Part shown: positions 34,693 through 49,902 of the stretch, one piece after another | Numbering within the stretch: position 1 is the stretch's first letter | Layout: each line of letters opens with the position of its first letter | From: Adiantum capillus-veneris | Lineage: Eukaryota; Streptophyta; Polypodiopsida; Polypodiales; Pteridaceae | Assembly: GCA_014529385.2 (NCBI GenBank) | Contig: CM043965.1 | Location: 17,683,912 to 17,747,911, forward strand | DNA length: 64,000 nt | Reading direction: 5' to 3' | The notes under the pieces: generated by a model | Databases searched by the model: none | What the model was told of the DNA's origin: nothing | Seen by the model: only the letters and a program-made list of their open reading frames with translations | Translations under genes and position numbers: made by a program

Positions 34693-34741
<49 letters not shown>
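34015..34741. other. No recognised gene; compound CT/CA microsatellite at 34,672-34,743
   Basis: Spacer between the PLE-3 right repeat and repeat C. The microsatellite directly abuts the start of repeat C. Confidence 0.5.
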
Positions 34742-34746
<5 letters not shown>

Positions 34747-36522
34747 TTGTATGGTTCTTTCTGTTTTGCTACAGAATGGATGTTCACACCAAGAAGGAAA
34801 ATCTCTCACACACCCCCACACGCACACATATACATACACACAGGCTCTTCTTATGAGGCTCTTTTCTCACACACCCAAAATGACCTCTCCTTAGTGATGG
34901 GGGCAGTCACACATAGTCTCAAGAAGGACCTCTCAGTTGATGGCCTGAACAATAAAGTACGTTATATCATCCTATTTATCTGCACACAAGAAGTTTACCT
35001 ATTGGCACACACATCCGAGCTCTCATAACACTCAACACACGCACACCTGGGATCAGGTTCTCTCTTTCTCATGACTTCTCTCTCTTTTGTAACTCTCTTA
35101 TGTTGGTACCTCCTTTACCGGGGTAAGCTTGGCTACTCATGAATGGCTACTTGATAGGCTTTAAGATATGAGCAATAAACACTTGCTTTGATACACGTGT
35201 AATGGACATGGACTAACTGTTGACTCATGGTACTGCTTCGGTAGATGATTCTCGCACTAAATCACTTGGTCAAAAACTTTGTACCTAGCTTGGGCACTTT
35301 ATGTACATGCTATGTAATGCGGGTTTTTTCCTATTACCATGGTCGATAACTCGTATGGGCACTCATTATAACTTGTCCTTGTTGGACACATGGAAGTAAT
35401 CGGCTCATTAATATAGCCTCACATGCTTAAGATATGACACACACTAAGTTGGCCTTCATAAGGGTCTAAAATCGGAATGTGATAAGCATGACCAATTGTC
35501 AATAAATCATCTAGTTTCTATATTATGAATATGTAGCATTTTCTCTCTACTAACATACTCTGTACGTGGCCTGCACAAGGCGTACTCTTTATATTCGACA
35601 CAAAACCTCTGTGTGCCGATTGTATACCTACAACTCACATGAGACTTTCCAGAATCGGAAGCAGATTTTTCTTACATAACAAACCATCACCAAAGCTCAT
35701 GCGTGAGATCTGGTTTTTTGTCCGCCTATGCTGGTTACTTGCACCTTCGGCTCTTGCTCGCTATCCATCTTCTTCACGGACTTTGTAGTACATCTTCTTG
35801 TACTGCAACGTTTTCGTTGCTCCTCTCCTTCTCGGTGTGTGGCAGAAATCTCATGAAGGCTAGTGTCTTTGAGGCATGCATGGCCTTTGCTGGTAGCTAA
35901 GCTTCACTGTTTAGGATGATCCACCTGGTATTACTCTCTCACAGCCAACTGGTGCGTATGCCAGTAGTTTGATACTCCTACCACTTGATGTCCACCCTAT
36001 GTACCTTATCTCGATGATGCTTTGTGACTGCATTACACAAACCCATAACTTCCCTAATGGCGTCCTACTTGTATAGGTTAGTTTTTTGAACCTACAAATA
36101 TGTATTGTTGTCTTTCTCTGGTTATATTGGCTTGTTTATATGCACACTTAGTTAAACACTTATTGTGGTATGGCAATGACCACTTGATGCTGTTCATACA
36201 TAGCTATTTACCAAGATGCATGGTGGTTTTTCCTATATGGAGTACCACCGTGCATACATACTTACATCAAAAAATTCACACTTGATGTTGATTCTATCAC
36301 TTACCTACATAGTTGCCAGCAGTGCTACTGGTTTTCAACCAGTAACCTGGTAGTGCGATACCCCTTGCTGTCCTGGTTCCTCTACTAAGGGTGGTGAGAG
36401 TGAACATAGGTTGTCCTTTTGCACACAAAGATATTTGGAAAGTGTTAGTGGGTACAACACCGCTTTTTTTATGATAGATTATATGCCACAATGCTTGCAA
36501 CATGGTTCCTCTTCGTCGCGGG
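34742..36522. repeat. Repeat C, copy 1, part before the CACTA insertion
   Basis: Starts ACTTGTTGTATGGTTC after a CA run and matches 46,675-48,458 almost base for base, the two parts being 1,781 and 1,784 bp long. It stops at the CACTA terminus and resumes at 44,185. Short frames in it are not conserved as proteins. Origin unknown; could be a PLE pseudo-LTR or an LTR. Confidence 0.75.
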
Positions 36523-36589
36523 CACTACAAGAGGTTATGTGCTCTTGTGACGCTCTTAGCGACGGAAATACACTGGGTTTTTATAACCC

Positions 36590-36812
36590 CCGGCGTCGCT
36601 ATAAGCGTCGCTAAAAGCGTCGCTACGAGAGCGTCGCTATATGCGTCGCTATAGGCGTCGCTATAGGCGTCGCTATAGACGTCGCTATATAGCGACGCTC
36701 ATAGCGACGCCTATAGCGACGCTTATAGCGACGCTCTCACAGAAGAGTATAGCGACGCATATAGCGACGCTACAGAGCCATAAATAGCGACGCATATAGC
36801 GACGCCTGAGAG
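36590..36812. repeat. CACTA left subterminal repeat array
   Basis: Eight direct GCGTCGCT-type units (one starts ACGTCGCT) are followed by eight inverted AGCGACGC units, centred near 36,688 at CGTCGCTATATAGCGACG. The half-arrays can pair into a long cruciform. Arrays like this are the TNPA-binding sites of En/Spm elements. Confidence 0.88.
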
Positions 36813-37169
36813 AATATTTTTTTGGTGGCAGGGCATTGAATGCCTGCCACCCATCAACCATATTGTACTTGATTCACTTTTTAAAAAAAGTGCAAAGGTA
36901 AATAATAGACCCAAAATAGTCACCCACAAGACGCATTGTTTGCAAAATTGACAATTGTACACATCATAGACAAACTGAATTGATTGGCAAATGTAATAAT
37001 GACAATTGTACAACATCATAGGCATAAAGAATTGATTGGCAAAAGGAATTGCGGTGACAAATGTAATAATATACATGGTTCAAAAAGACGTATAAAATCC
37101 GTCTCATGATACATAAGCTATGAGAAACCCTAAACTAATGCTATCTAGCTACGGCTAAACTGACGTCGT

Positions 37170-38483
37170 CTAGTCAGACGTCTCATCGCGTCCAAGCGGC
37201 GTATTTGTCGGATTCTGCAAAAAAAGACAATAAGACAGCTTTCAGTAAGTATAAACATATAACGACATTTATAAAACAATACAAAAAATAGAAAAGAGTA
37301 AACCCTAATACTAACCATGCTGCCGCGAGAACTGAGAATGTCCATCAGGGCGTTTAAGCCCTTCCTGCCTGCGTACTCGCGCTCGTACGGTGTGGGATCA
37401 CGTCCTGTCATCGACCACTGTCAAAACATACAAAGATTTCATTATGTTAGAACTAAAAAACTCATAAACCCTAAACTATCGAACATGCATAAAGAGCAAT
37501 GTGAAAAGACTTACAAAATCGGCCTCAAATGATGCCCATCCACCGCTCCCCAAGTGGTGCGAGCTCCCTGCCTCTACTCGCGCTCTGGCTGCATCCTTTT
37601 GTTGCTTCCACTTGTCCGGATTCTCGCGCGCTGCTTTCTTCGCATTCTTCCAATCTTCTTTGGCCAGCCAATCTGGCCTGTTCCACCCATTCTTGATTGC
37701 TTTTTGCACTTCGGAACGCTTGTGTTTGCAGTATTCGCGCATTCGAATCTTCATCAGGTCTTCATTGAAGCGCTGATCCCGTGTTGGAACGGGAAACTCA
37801 TCATGAAGTATGCTGATGACTCTGTTTTTTAAATCACTTGGTACTTCACTCCATTTGTTTAGTATATAGTGTCTAAACAGCTGAGAGCAAAGACCACGCA
37901 TGCGCGAGATCACCTTCTTGCCGTCATCATCCATGATGATGCCGCCGCTGATGTCGACGGAGTAAGGCAAGCCCTCTGGTCGGTGACGCGTGAACCTGGG
38001 TGTCCCGGCAGGGGTCTCTAGCAGCGTGTCGATGGGGGTACGGACGTCAGGTGTCTCCACCGGCGTCTGGGCGCCGAAGCGAGGAGTGTCGAGTGGGGTG
38101 GCTCCTGGCGGAGTAGGTAGAGGTGTGTAGCTTCTAGGAACAGTCAGCCGTGCAAAACCTGGCGTAGACGGCGATGCTGTGGCTGGTGTGGGGGCGGGCA
38201 AAGAAGGGGAGGGTAAAGAGCCTCGTCGAACACGAGGCGGTGTGGAGGCATCGGTGGCGGAATCCCCACAACAACCGCCACCGCCACCACTAGAGCGCCG
38301 GTGTCTAGAAGAGTGTGACGCTCGTCTCGTCGACGCCGAAGCTTCGGAGCGCGCCGAATGCTCCGAAAGAGAGGGAGATGCGGATGGTGTAGGAACGCGC
38401 GATGATGCGCCAGAGCGATGACGCTCCACGTACCACTGTCTCTGCTGCGGTGACAAAGAAGAAAGAAACTCCTCATCATCCAT
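37170..38483 (-). CDS. CACTA TNPA-like accessory protein (three exons)
   Basis: Exons 38,483-37,515, 37,417-37,316 and 37,214-37,170 have GT/AG junctions (TTTT|GTAAGT, CTGTC-type acceptor ACAG|TGG, CATG|GTTAGT, GCAG|AAT). All are phase 0 and give about 371 residues. The start MDDEEFLSSLSPQQRQWYVE was chosen because an acceptor-like GCAG lies just upstream and the preceding codons look like intron. The N-terminal 170 residues are Ser/Pro/Thr-rich, low complexity. The conserved C-terminal part (FRHYILNKWSEVPSDLKNRV ... DLMKIRMREYCKHKR ... NGWNRPDWLAKEDWKN) is of the Ptta/En/Spm transposase_24 type. In En/Spm such a protein binds the subterminal repeats. No stop or frameshift. Confidence 0.8.
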
Positions 38484-38755
38484 ACCTGCATTAAACACAC
38501 GAATATTTAAACTTAATATTGAATGAATAGAGTAGACAATGACGCAAATACCATTAAATACAATGACGTAATGACGCATATAAATACAATGACGCAATGA
38601 ATCGAGTGGTAGAAGAGGCAAGTCGAAAACTCAGAATTTTCAATCAAAAGATGTGAGCGCGAGTAGAAAAGAGCGTTACACACCATGGAAGCTACTTAGA
38701 GAGCTAGAGCTTTTACAGCACGGAGCAAAATTGTTCAAATATAATATTTGTGGCT

Positions 38756-41700
38756 TTAAGAGATCTCTCTCTCATCCTCGCATAACTCAGCATAACTTCC
38801 TATATCTATATAGAGCTCTCCGTTTAAACACATATCCTCTGTTTCATTTTGTAGCTCCTCTGCATGCACCCCATATAGAGCAGTAGCATCTTGATGCTCG
38901 TCTGGCACCACCGCAGCGGCTTCTGATTGAGCATCTTCTCTGATCTCCTCCATTGATGTCGTTGTGATTGGCACATGGTAGCCTTCATACGTCCTTGCAC
39001 TACGAGGGGCTAACTCTATGACGTACCACCAGTTTGATGTAGACTTTGTAGGATGAAATACTACCTGCCAGAGCCACATAACTTACATGAGAGCTTTCAA
39101 GCACATAACTTGTAAAAGGGGGATGTTAACTATTTATATACTTACTTGTTCACAATGCTCGGGTAGTACGAAAGTGTCTCTTAGGTCAGTCCATTTCTTA
39201 GTAGAATCCACCTCAAGAAAACCAGACTCTCCTCTACGCACAGTAACCCTCCTCTGTAATCGATCCTCAAAATCTCTTGCAGCGTGCCGAAGTAAGTGAG
39301 TTCCGCCACCACGGGATCTGCATCAGAGGAACGTCGTCGACTAGACTGTTCAAATTTTGCCATGATTCCACAATCTTGAGTAAAACGCTTTTTGTCGATT
39401 CGTTCCACCCTAAAATGTCGACCTTTACACCATGCTGCTGTGTATGACTTATACTACAACGAACAAAGATTATGAGTGGCCGTTCAAACGTTTATAAATA
39501 AAGTCACTTGCTAGTCGTACATTGCAAACTTACCTTGGTCGCGCAACCCCGAGAGTACTCCCACTCTTCTTCAGTCACTTCGTCACCGCATTGTTGTGCG
39601 CTTTTCAATTGGTTGTGCAACCATCTTAAGCTCATGAAGGTTGGTAGGCTCTCCAGAACCGCTGGATAGTGCATCGGTGGTCGTCTTCCCCGTCTCCACT
39701 CGATTCGTGCCCTTTGTCGCTCTTGCTTTGCATCCTCATATTGTGAAATCCACTTTTGCATCACTGGATTGTGAAGCATGCAAAATCGGTTGATTTTAGC
39801 CTCTAGATCTTCCGTCATCTTCTTCTCAACACCGAGATTGCACATGACAATCCCAGATATGCGCTCATCATCTATGGTTCGCCATAGCGTGTCCCGGGAT
39901 TTATCAAATCCGTCTAACCACTCTCCAATGTACACTAGGGACTCTGATACCAACCAACCTTCTGCCATGCTACCCTCCGGACGTGCCTTTTGACGCACAT
40001 ATCCCTTAAGCGTTTTCATGAAACGCTCTAAGAAGAACATCCATCTGGAATGAACTGTGCCAGCTATTTCCACCTCATCAACTATGTGAATAAGAAGATG
40101 CACCTGAATGGTTAGCATTGTAGTAGGAAAATGTTTCTCAAACATGCACACAAGCTCCGCAGCATTTAGTTTGGCGAATGGTATGGAGTCTACGTCGATC
40201 TCCTTTTGTGAGATCCATTGCACCAGCTTTGCAAGTTTGTAGATTGTGTTACGGATGTCGAGAGACAAACATCCCTCAATGGCAACCGGTAAAATAAACT
40301 GTAAAGTATGTGCAGCAATGATATTAAAGTCCACATTTTATGCAATGATATTAAAGTCCACTATGAACGTACCTGACACATTTTATGCCAATCGTGTGAC
40401 TTCAAACCGGTAAGCTTTCCTTCTTTAGTAAAACACGTTCGGAGCGAGTGCATTACGCCAGTGGGGGTCCGCAAAGATCGAATGGCCTCTTTTACTTTGC
40501 GTTCTTGGGCTCCTGTGAAAATCCATGGTGCTTTAGGAAGTTTTATCGATCCATCAGACGCTGTTTGCGGCCAATATTGCTCCATACGATCCACATTTCT
40601 AAGGTCAACTCTGGCTCCCAAAGTATCTTTCTTGCCGGTCAAATGGTCCCATAGTAGATTACCCACATTCTTGAATATGTGCATTGGATCGAGCAAGTGA
40701 TTGATCACGAGTCGAGGCCAGTATGGTAACTCGTACCATAGAGATAGTCTCTTCATCCCTGGAGGCAATCCGTCATCGCACATCTCCTTCTGCTCTAACC
40801 ATGCTTGTGCAGACATCCTTGGTGGCTCTCTTCCCAAAAAGCCGTCGCGTAACACATGATTCTCCGGAAGATACGCTTGATGACCTTCGTAGATTTGCTT
40901 CTTCAGTGAGGGTGCCCTACGTGCATTCAGTCTAGGTCCACATGTGACACATGCTCTGTATCCGCTTGTTTGAAGCCCTGCATGTATACACATGATAATA
41001 GATCAACTATGGGGAAAAACCAGATTTACAGTGTCTGAGAGAGGAGTGTCAATAGATCACCTGAGCATTCTGTTAGCCCGGGATAGTCATGCATGGTCCA
41101 CATTAGAATACCTCTGATCAAAGCATTCCGTCGTCCTGTGTGTCGGCTCATATCCACCACCTCTATGCCAATCCACAATTGTTGTAGCTCTTCCAATAGT
41201 GGACGAAGATACACATCCATATTCCCCACTTTATATCGCCCTGGCACAATCAAGCTTAGCCATAGGTGCCCCTTCTTCGTAGTCAACCACGGGGGAATGT
41301 TGTAGTTGACGATGACAACGGGCCATACACTGTAAGATGTTGATCTTTGACCAAATGGATTTACGCCATCCATAGCCAGGCCTAAGCGCAAATTTCGAGC
41401 TTCCCTGGCAAAATCCGACCATGTTCCATCTATATGTTTCCAGGCTGCGCAATCTGCAGGAATTCGTAGCACACCATCCGAAGATTTATTCTCCTCATGC
41501 CATGATGCTAGGGCGGCCATGGACTTACATTCGAAGAAATGCTTGATGCGAGGAAGCAAAGGAAAATGTCGCAAAACCTTTTGTGGAATTTTTGTCCCGT
41601 GGAGATCTACTCGATATCTTTCGGAATCACATTTCGGACACTTCTCCATGTCTGTGTATTCCCCTCTGAAAAGAATGCAGTCATTAGGACAAGCGTGGAT

Positions 41701-42429
41701 AGAATTGTAATCCATCCCCAAGTTTCGCAAAATCTTTCTTGCTTCATCTCGGGAATCTGGCATCACATTGTCAGCTGGTAGAATGTGCTCTTTCAGCAAT
41801 CTACACAACATAAAAATATGATACAGTCGTGTAAAAATCTATCAGATCATTATACACCATGAGTTCTATTAAAGTAAACTAATTGTAATAGATCACCTGA
41901 AAAGCGCTGTGACGCTAGTGTCACTCCATCCAAACTTTGCCTGCATGTTGAGAAGAACCAGGAGTGCTTTCAATCTAAACATACGTGCTCCATTATACAA
42001 TGATGTATCGGCTTCACTTTTCATATCATCATAGATAAGCCTTTCTGAATCCATGATCGTCTCGATCATTTCATCAATCTCGGGCTCAAACATTGCCTCG
42101 TTGGGAATGTGCTCTGCATGATCATCCCCCGAGCTGTCAGAGGCTACATCTTGTGGCCTCACATATGCTGCTTGACCAAAGCGCCTGCGAACACGTCTAT
42201 TGGGTTGCAAGATTGCTGCTTGTTGGCCAGCGTCAGAGTCCGACGAGTTATAATTGGCAACAACTCGATCTATAATAGATGGATCGAACTCGCCAAATTC
42301 ACGAACGTGCTGCAAAGAAACACGTCTTGTCCGTCGCACAGCATGCTTGCATTGATTACAAGGACATAAGACCCTCGTTGAGAGATAGGTGTTTCGGTTG
42401 GACGGTCCCACATCCTCGTCGCTACTCAT
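38756..42429 (-). CDS. CACTA tnp2-family transposase (TNPD), five or six exons, one apparent frameshift
   Basis: Predicted exons: 42,429-41,897; 41,800-41,061; 40,977-40,373; 40,298-39,534; 39,453 to about 39,140; 39,064-38,756, all with GT/AG borders and matching phases for the first four junctions. Exon 1 holds the transposase-associated Cys domain (VLCPCNQCKHAVRR). Exon 2 has CPNDCILFRGEY and GLAMDGVNPFGQRS, the tnp2 core with a conserved Asp. Exon 3 has LVINHLLDPMHIFKNVGNLL. Exon 4 is the DUF4218 region (MFFLERFMKTLKGYVRQKAR). Exons 5-6 form DUF4216 (YFGTLQEIL, later VFHPTKSTSNWWYVIEL). Within exon 5, coding similarity switches frame at GGAGGG near 39,252-39,262, so one base seems gained or lost. 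About 1,090 residues otherwise. It cuts at CACTA termini with the TNPA-like protein. Confidence 0.85.
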
Positions 42430-42488
42430 AATGAGGATAAAAAACTTATAACCTAGACAACAAATTTAATATTCTATTGGCATTCTTC

Positions 42489-42552
<64 letters not shown>

Positions 42553-43705
42553 ACCTCACATTCTCTAGTCATGTCCAATCCCCGCACACCTCGGTCTAGA
42601 GGTGCACGGAGATCAGAACCACCGGGTTATAATCTCGTCTTTATTGGTCAATACCTATATTTGTGGGTACAAGAAATCTAGACACCCACGTCTACATGAT
42701 ACTGCATGTAGTGGACAAAATCCCTTTGCCTCTTCTCTAGCTGTAGCACTTCACTTCATCTTAACATCTTTTCACAGTAGATCTTTTCACTGTTCGTCTA
42801 ACTCTAAACCCTAAACCGTAAGTAATTCTTGCGTGGACTCGATCTAACGTAAATAAGCGTAAATCTAAATAAACGTAAATCTAACTAAAAATAAAGCTAA
42901 ATCTAATTTAACGTAAGTCTAATGACTAGAGGTTGTCTAGATGGTCATTGTGTCGGGGATGTAGTGACTCTTGCCGCCCTGAAGATCCACCTTCTTCCCT
43001 ATCTTCTGAAGACATTTCACCAGTACTTTTGGATCGACGGAGCCCACTATGAGTGAAGGCAGCAATACCCTATATTCCATTGAGGGCTTTCTTCACCCGC
43101 TTCATGCAGGCATCGCAGTCTATGGAGACCCGCATCTAATCTAATATAACATAAATCTAAATCTAGCTTAAATAAATGTAAATCTAGTTAAAAATAAACC
43201 TAAATCTAATTTAATGTAAGTCTACATATAACCTAATCTTTAACGTCTTTTAAAATAGTTTCCTACGACGTTATAACTCTCTTCTTCCTGTGTGTGTGCG
43301 CGCGTGTGTGGATGTGTGTGCCAATAAAAAGAGATAAATGGTATAACCTTTCTATCACCCATGCCAAGTATGATAGATTGATTATGCCATTTCTCTCTTG
43401 AATAATAGGTCTTCAGTTCAACTCCTCGTCGGCTAGATCTTTAGGTCTTTTAATTTTAATTAGTTTCCTACGATGCTCCCTTAGTTTCTCTTTCTTTCTC
43501 TCTCAATGTGTGTGCGTTTTTTTAGAGAACATGCATGTTTTCTTTCTCTTTTCCTCTCTCAATGTGTGCGTTTTTTGTTTATGCATGTTCTCTCTCTCTT
43601 TTCCTCTCTCAATGCGTGCGTTTTTTGTTTATGCATGCTCTCTCTCTCTTTTTCTCTCTCAATGTGTGTGTGCATTCTTTGTTTATGTATGTGTGTGCGT
43701 TTTTG

Positions 43706-43743
<38 letters not shown>

Positions 43744-43863
43744 AACACTATATGTGTGTGTGTATGTGTGTGTGTGTGTGAGAGAGAGCGAGGGAGAGAG
43801 AAAGAGAGGAAGGGAACATGAGAATGAGGAGAGGGAAGGAGCATACCTGTCTCTCCTTCCTCT

Positions 43864-43901
<38 letters not shown>

Positions 43902-43902
43902 G

Positions 43903-43943
<41 letters not shown>

Positions 43944-44039
43944 GGGAGAGCGTTACCTGCTCTTTGCTTGAGGGCGTCGAAAAACTCAGATCTGAGATCT
44001 GAGTTTTTGGGCGCGCTCGGTTATTTTTTTTACCCCAGC
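42430..44039. other. CACTA 5' region: CT tract, internal duplication, minisatellite, GT/GA tracts
   Basis: Upstream of the transposase start: (CT)n at 42,490-42,550; an A-rich block with repeated GTAAATCTAA occurring twice (about 42,840-42,925 and 43,140-43,225); a ~50-bp minisatellite with about four units at 43,501-43,710 (core TTTATGCATG...CTCTCTCAATG); (CT)n, (TG)n and (GA)n tracts to 43,940. The promoter should lie here, but no clear TATA box could be chosen. Confidence 0.6.
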
Positions 44040-44165
44040 TGGCGTCGCTATGAGCGTCGCTATAAGCGTCGCTATGAGCGTCGCAAATTTCTTTGTAAAT
44101 TTGCGACGCTCATAGCGACGCCGGGAATTTTTTTTTTGAGCGTCGCTGTGTGAGCGTCGCTAATG
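44040..44165. repeat. CACTA right subterminal repeat array
   Basis: Four GCGTCGC units, a short AT stem (AAATTTCTTTGTAAATTT), two inverted GCGACGC units, then two more direct GCGTCGCT units up to the terminal repeat. Same motif as the left array. Confidence 0.88.
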
Positions 44166-44184
44166 TGAAGAGCCTCTTGTAGTG

Positions 44185-45191
44185 GGGTAGGTTTGCTTTT
44201 ACCTGATGAGATGCATGGGCTCTCTTTTATCTACTATTAAATCTCAAAAACTACTGCTTGAGGTGCACCTTGCATGGCTGGATATGTGTCCAGTTATGTA
44301 TTATTTGATGAATTTATTTGAAAAAATCATCCTGTTGAGGTCGCTTAGTTAACGTTTTGTTGTTTTTGAAAACTAGCTCTACATATAGAGGAGACTCTGT
44401 CCATTTTTCTGCAGCATAGCTCATCTTTTTGGTACAAATGCTCTTTTCACGCATAGTCACTTCACACAACTGTAGTTTGGGGCTTTGCTCATATCTGGCA
44501 TTATAGCTAGAAACAAAAGTGCTGTACTTGTTTGTGAGGATTTAGGGAAATATGTTCTCTCATAATGAATAGACATACACCTTTGTGCTTGTTTCTAAAC
44601 CTTAATCGTCCATGCATGAGGCCTTGGGTAACATGAGGCTTTGGCTTTGTCAGTTAATGTGCATGAGGCTTTGGGTAGCTTCTCCCCTCTATTAGAAAAG
44701 AATAATTTTTTCCGTTACATGAATAAGAATGACCGTATGATTCAAGTACGGCTACCTTTTTACAACTGCTTGCTCTAGGTATTGGTTGTGGTTCTCTTTG
44801 TCGGTTCTACAACTTGTTATATGATAACGTAACTATGTTGGGCTTGTTACTAGCTCAAGTATTGCAAGTTGTAGGTAATGTCACTTGGAAAGGTGAACCT
44901 TTGGTTTGGAACTGGTTTCCATGAATGGTAACACTGGCTATCTTATGTTTAGGAATGAAATTTTCTATTTGTCTGTAACACTAGGTTGATTATTTTCCAT
45001 ATTTGTTCACAAATTTTGATAAACTGTAGTCAGAATAGTTAGTAATTACTCCACACACACACACACACATGTTCTTTGGTTAGCACATTATTATTTTTAT
45101 AATCAAAATCCTCCTGTTGAGTCTCTTCAGAGAAAAGGGATTTTTTTGAAAAAGTATCAAGTGTATAAACAAATTGCTTTGCCTATAAAGG

Positions 45192-45265
<74 letters not shown>

Positions 45266-45830
45266 TCTAAAATTTTGCTTTTTGAATCGATCAAAATCTT
45301 CTCATTGAGGCTCTTCAGAGAAGAGGTAGTATTTTTTGAAATATTGTCCTATTTACAAACAAAATGCTGACCGATTTTTTTAGGGAAAGCATACACTTTA
45401 CTTCATCTGTTGCTTACAGGGTGCTAGTATTTGTAGTAATCTTTGACCTTGATAACAAGGGGAAGGGGTCGTTGACACCTATCTTCCCAAGTAAATGCTA
45501 ACAAGATTACTGATAGCTTGTTGTGTTTCTTGGATGGTGGCAGGTAACAGATCTCTTCCTTGGGATTACTCCAAGATATGGAAACTGTAGCAGCAATACC
45601 ACATGGACGATAACTAATTCACACACAGTAATTGCAAGAATCATAGTAACCATGTTAAAAAACTATTTTCAACTCAATTTGTATCTATAGAACTAATTTA
45701 TGAAGTTGCTGTTTTGTATAGTGTATATATATATTTTTATATATGGTCTCTGGTCTTATCCATTGTATAGTTCAGTAGATTGTACATTTCAATCTAGTGT
45801 TGGGTTTTCAAACATAAACACATACATTCT
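44185..45830. repeat. Repeat C, copy 1, part after the CACTA insertion
   Basis: Resumes at GGGTAGGTTTGCTTTTACCTG and matches 48,456-49,217. It contains about 866 bp (44,581-45,446, including a (CT)n tract at 45,193-45,264) that copy 2 lacks. Confidence 0.72.
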
Positions 45831-46674
45831 TGTTCCCAGCTAGCCTTTGGTCGTGTTGGCATTATACAATGGATCTAGACCTAGACCCCTTCTCTTCCTT
45901 TTGTGCTTGACCCACCCATTCCAAACAGAAGGGTTGTTGCCCTAGGGTGTCTAATTTGGTCAAGTAATCGCTTCTTCTTGCTGGTGGTGTTAATTATGTC
46001 TTTTTGTTGTCTTTGGTGACAGGATAGTGATACTAATATCCCCTTAGAATTCTATTTGATAGCTAATAGTAACGCATATGTAATGTTCTCTTTTCATTTG
46101 TATACTTGTCTGTCTTTGTATATGGTCTCTCATTGTATCATCAATTAACTGTCAGTACTTTGCAGATAGATGGCGGAAATAACTACTACCTTGCAAAAAG
46201 TCATATATACTGGAATACAACAACACATGATCAATGGCGAGAGCTTGACTCTTACTCAGTACTCTTGGTTGTATCACTTACTTGGCAAGACATAGACTAG
46301 GTCTGCATACTTCTGGATTATCATCATGAGTAGCTCAAATTTACTTTTCCTACAAATTATACCAATACCTGTTTGGGATGTCATGAGAACAAATCTAACA
46401 CAAATGTAGAATCCATTTTTTACTTTAGTTAACATACTTGGATTGGCATCGGTTATACATGTTAATCTATTTGCATAAGCTCTATGAGAGCACCCTTTTC
46501 TACCCTTCGGGTACCCTTGATAAACATTTGAATAGACTCTTAACTGGATGGGAGTAGGGCTCCACTTGGTGGGCCCTGCTCCCTACCAAGTGTGCCCTAC
46601 CCTAGGGATGGGGGTAGGGATGTGGGTGGGCCACACACACACACACAACCACCCGCACAAACACACACACATTT
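45831..46674. other. Spacer between the repeat C copies; no gene recognised
   Basis: Ordinary AT-rich sequence ending in a CA run at about 46,632-46,670 that abuts copy 2, as a CA run abuts copy 1. Confidence 0.45.
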
Positions 46675-49325
<2,651 letters not shown>

Positions 49326-49420
49326 CTAGAGGACAATGCCTTGGCTAACCCTTGGCCGACTTATTCCCTCTCTGGTACACACTTTTTTGTCTACTTTCCA
49401 GATGAGCCAGATCTAATTGG

Positions 49421-49554
<134 letters not shown>

Positions 49555-49826
49555 ATCTAGTGGACATTTTCTTGAATAACCCTTGGCTATAGCTAAAGCT
49601 GAATACATTGGTATACTTTGTCCATAACCTGTTCAATTTGGAAAATAATGACCCATGTCTTTAGAAAAGGTTTTGTTTACTTTGGGCATCATTATTCTCC
49701 ATAAGTATGTTAGACACTAGCTCAGTTATGAGCACATTGCTTTATAAGGCGATTTTCTAGTGCATGTATAGAATCCCTACACTAACTTGGCATGAACAAA
49801 TTCTACTTTACGTGCCCTACATGGAA

Positions 49827-49829
<3 letters not shown>

Positions 49830-49901
<72 letters not shown>
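49830..49901. repeat. (CT)n microsatellite, ~72 bp
   Basis: Perfect TC run followed by a C-rich and CA-rich stretch to 49,930. Confidence 0.95.

Positions 49902-49902
<1 letters not shown>

Larger units (their letters stand above)
36523..44184 (-). mobile_element. CACTA (En/Spm-type) DNA transposon, nearly complete
   Basis: 7,662 bp with 12-bp perfect terminal inverted repeats CACTACAAGAGG / CCTCTTGTAGTG and a 3-bp target duplication GGG (36,520-36,522 and 44,185-44,187). Both ends carry arrays of AGCGACGC/GCGTCGCT motifs. Two multi-exon genes on the minus strand encode a tnp2-type transposase (TNPD) and a TNPA-like protein. The uninterrupted target site survives at 48,456-48,458 in repeat C copy 2. 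The only coding defect I see is an apparent single-base frameshift near 39,255. Confidence 0.95.

Noticed and set aside
36590-36812. CRISPR-like regular repeats
   Set aside because: Units are about 8-12 bp without spacers, half are inverted, and they sit just inside CACTA termini of a plant transposon.
38144-38500. Alternative-frame ORF opposite the TNPA-like exon
   Set aside because: Shadow of the GC-rich low-complexity exon 1; no motif of its own.
43506-44002. Overlapping Ser/Leu/Cys-rich ORFs inside the CACTA element
   Set aside because: Translations of a minisatellite and of CT/GT tracts.
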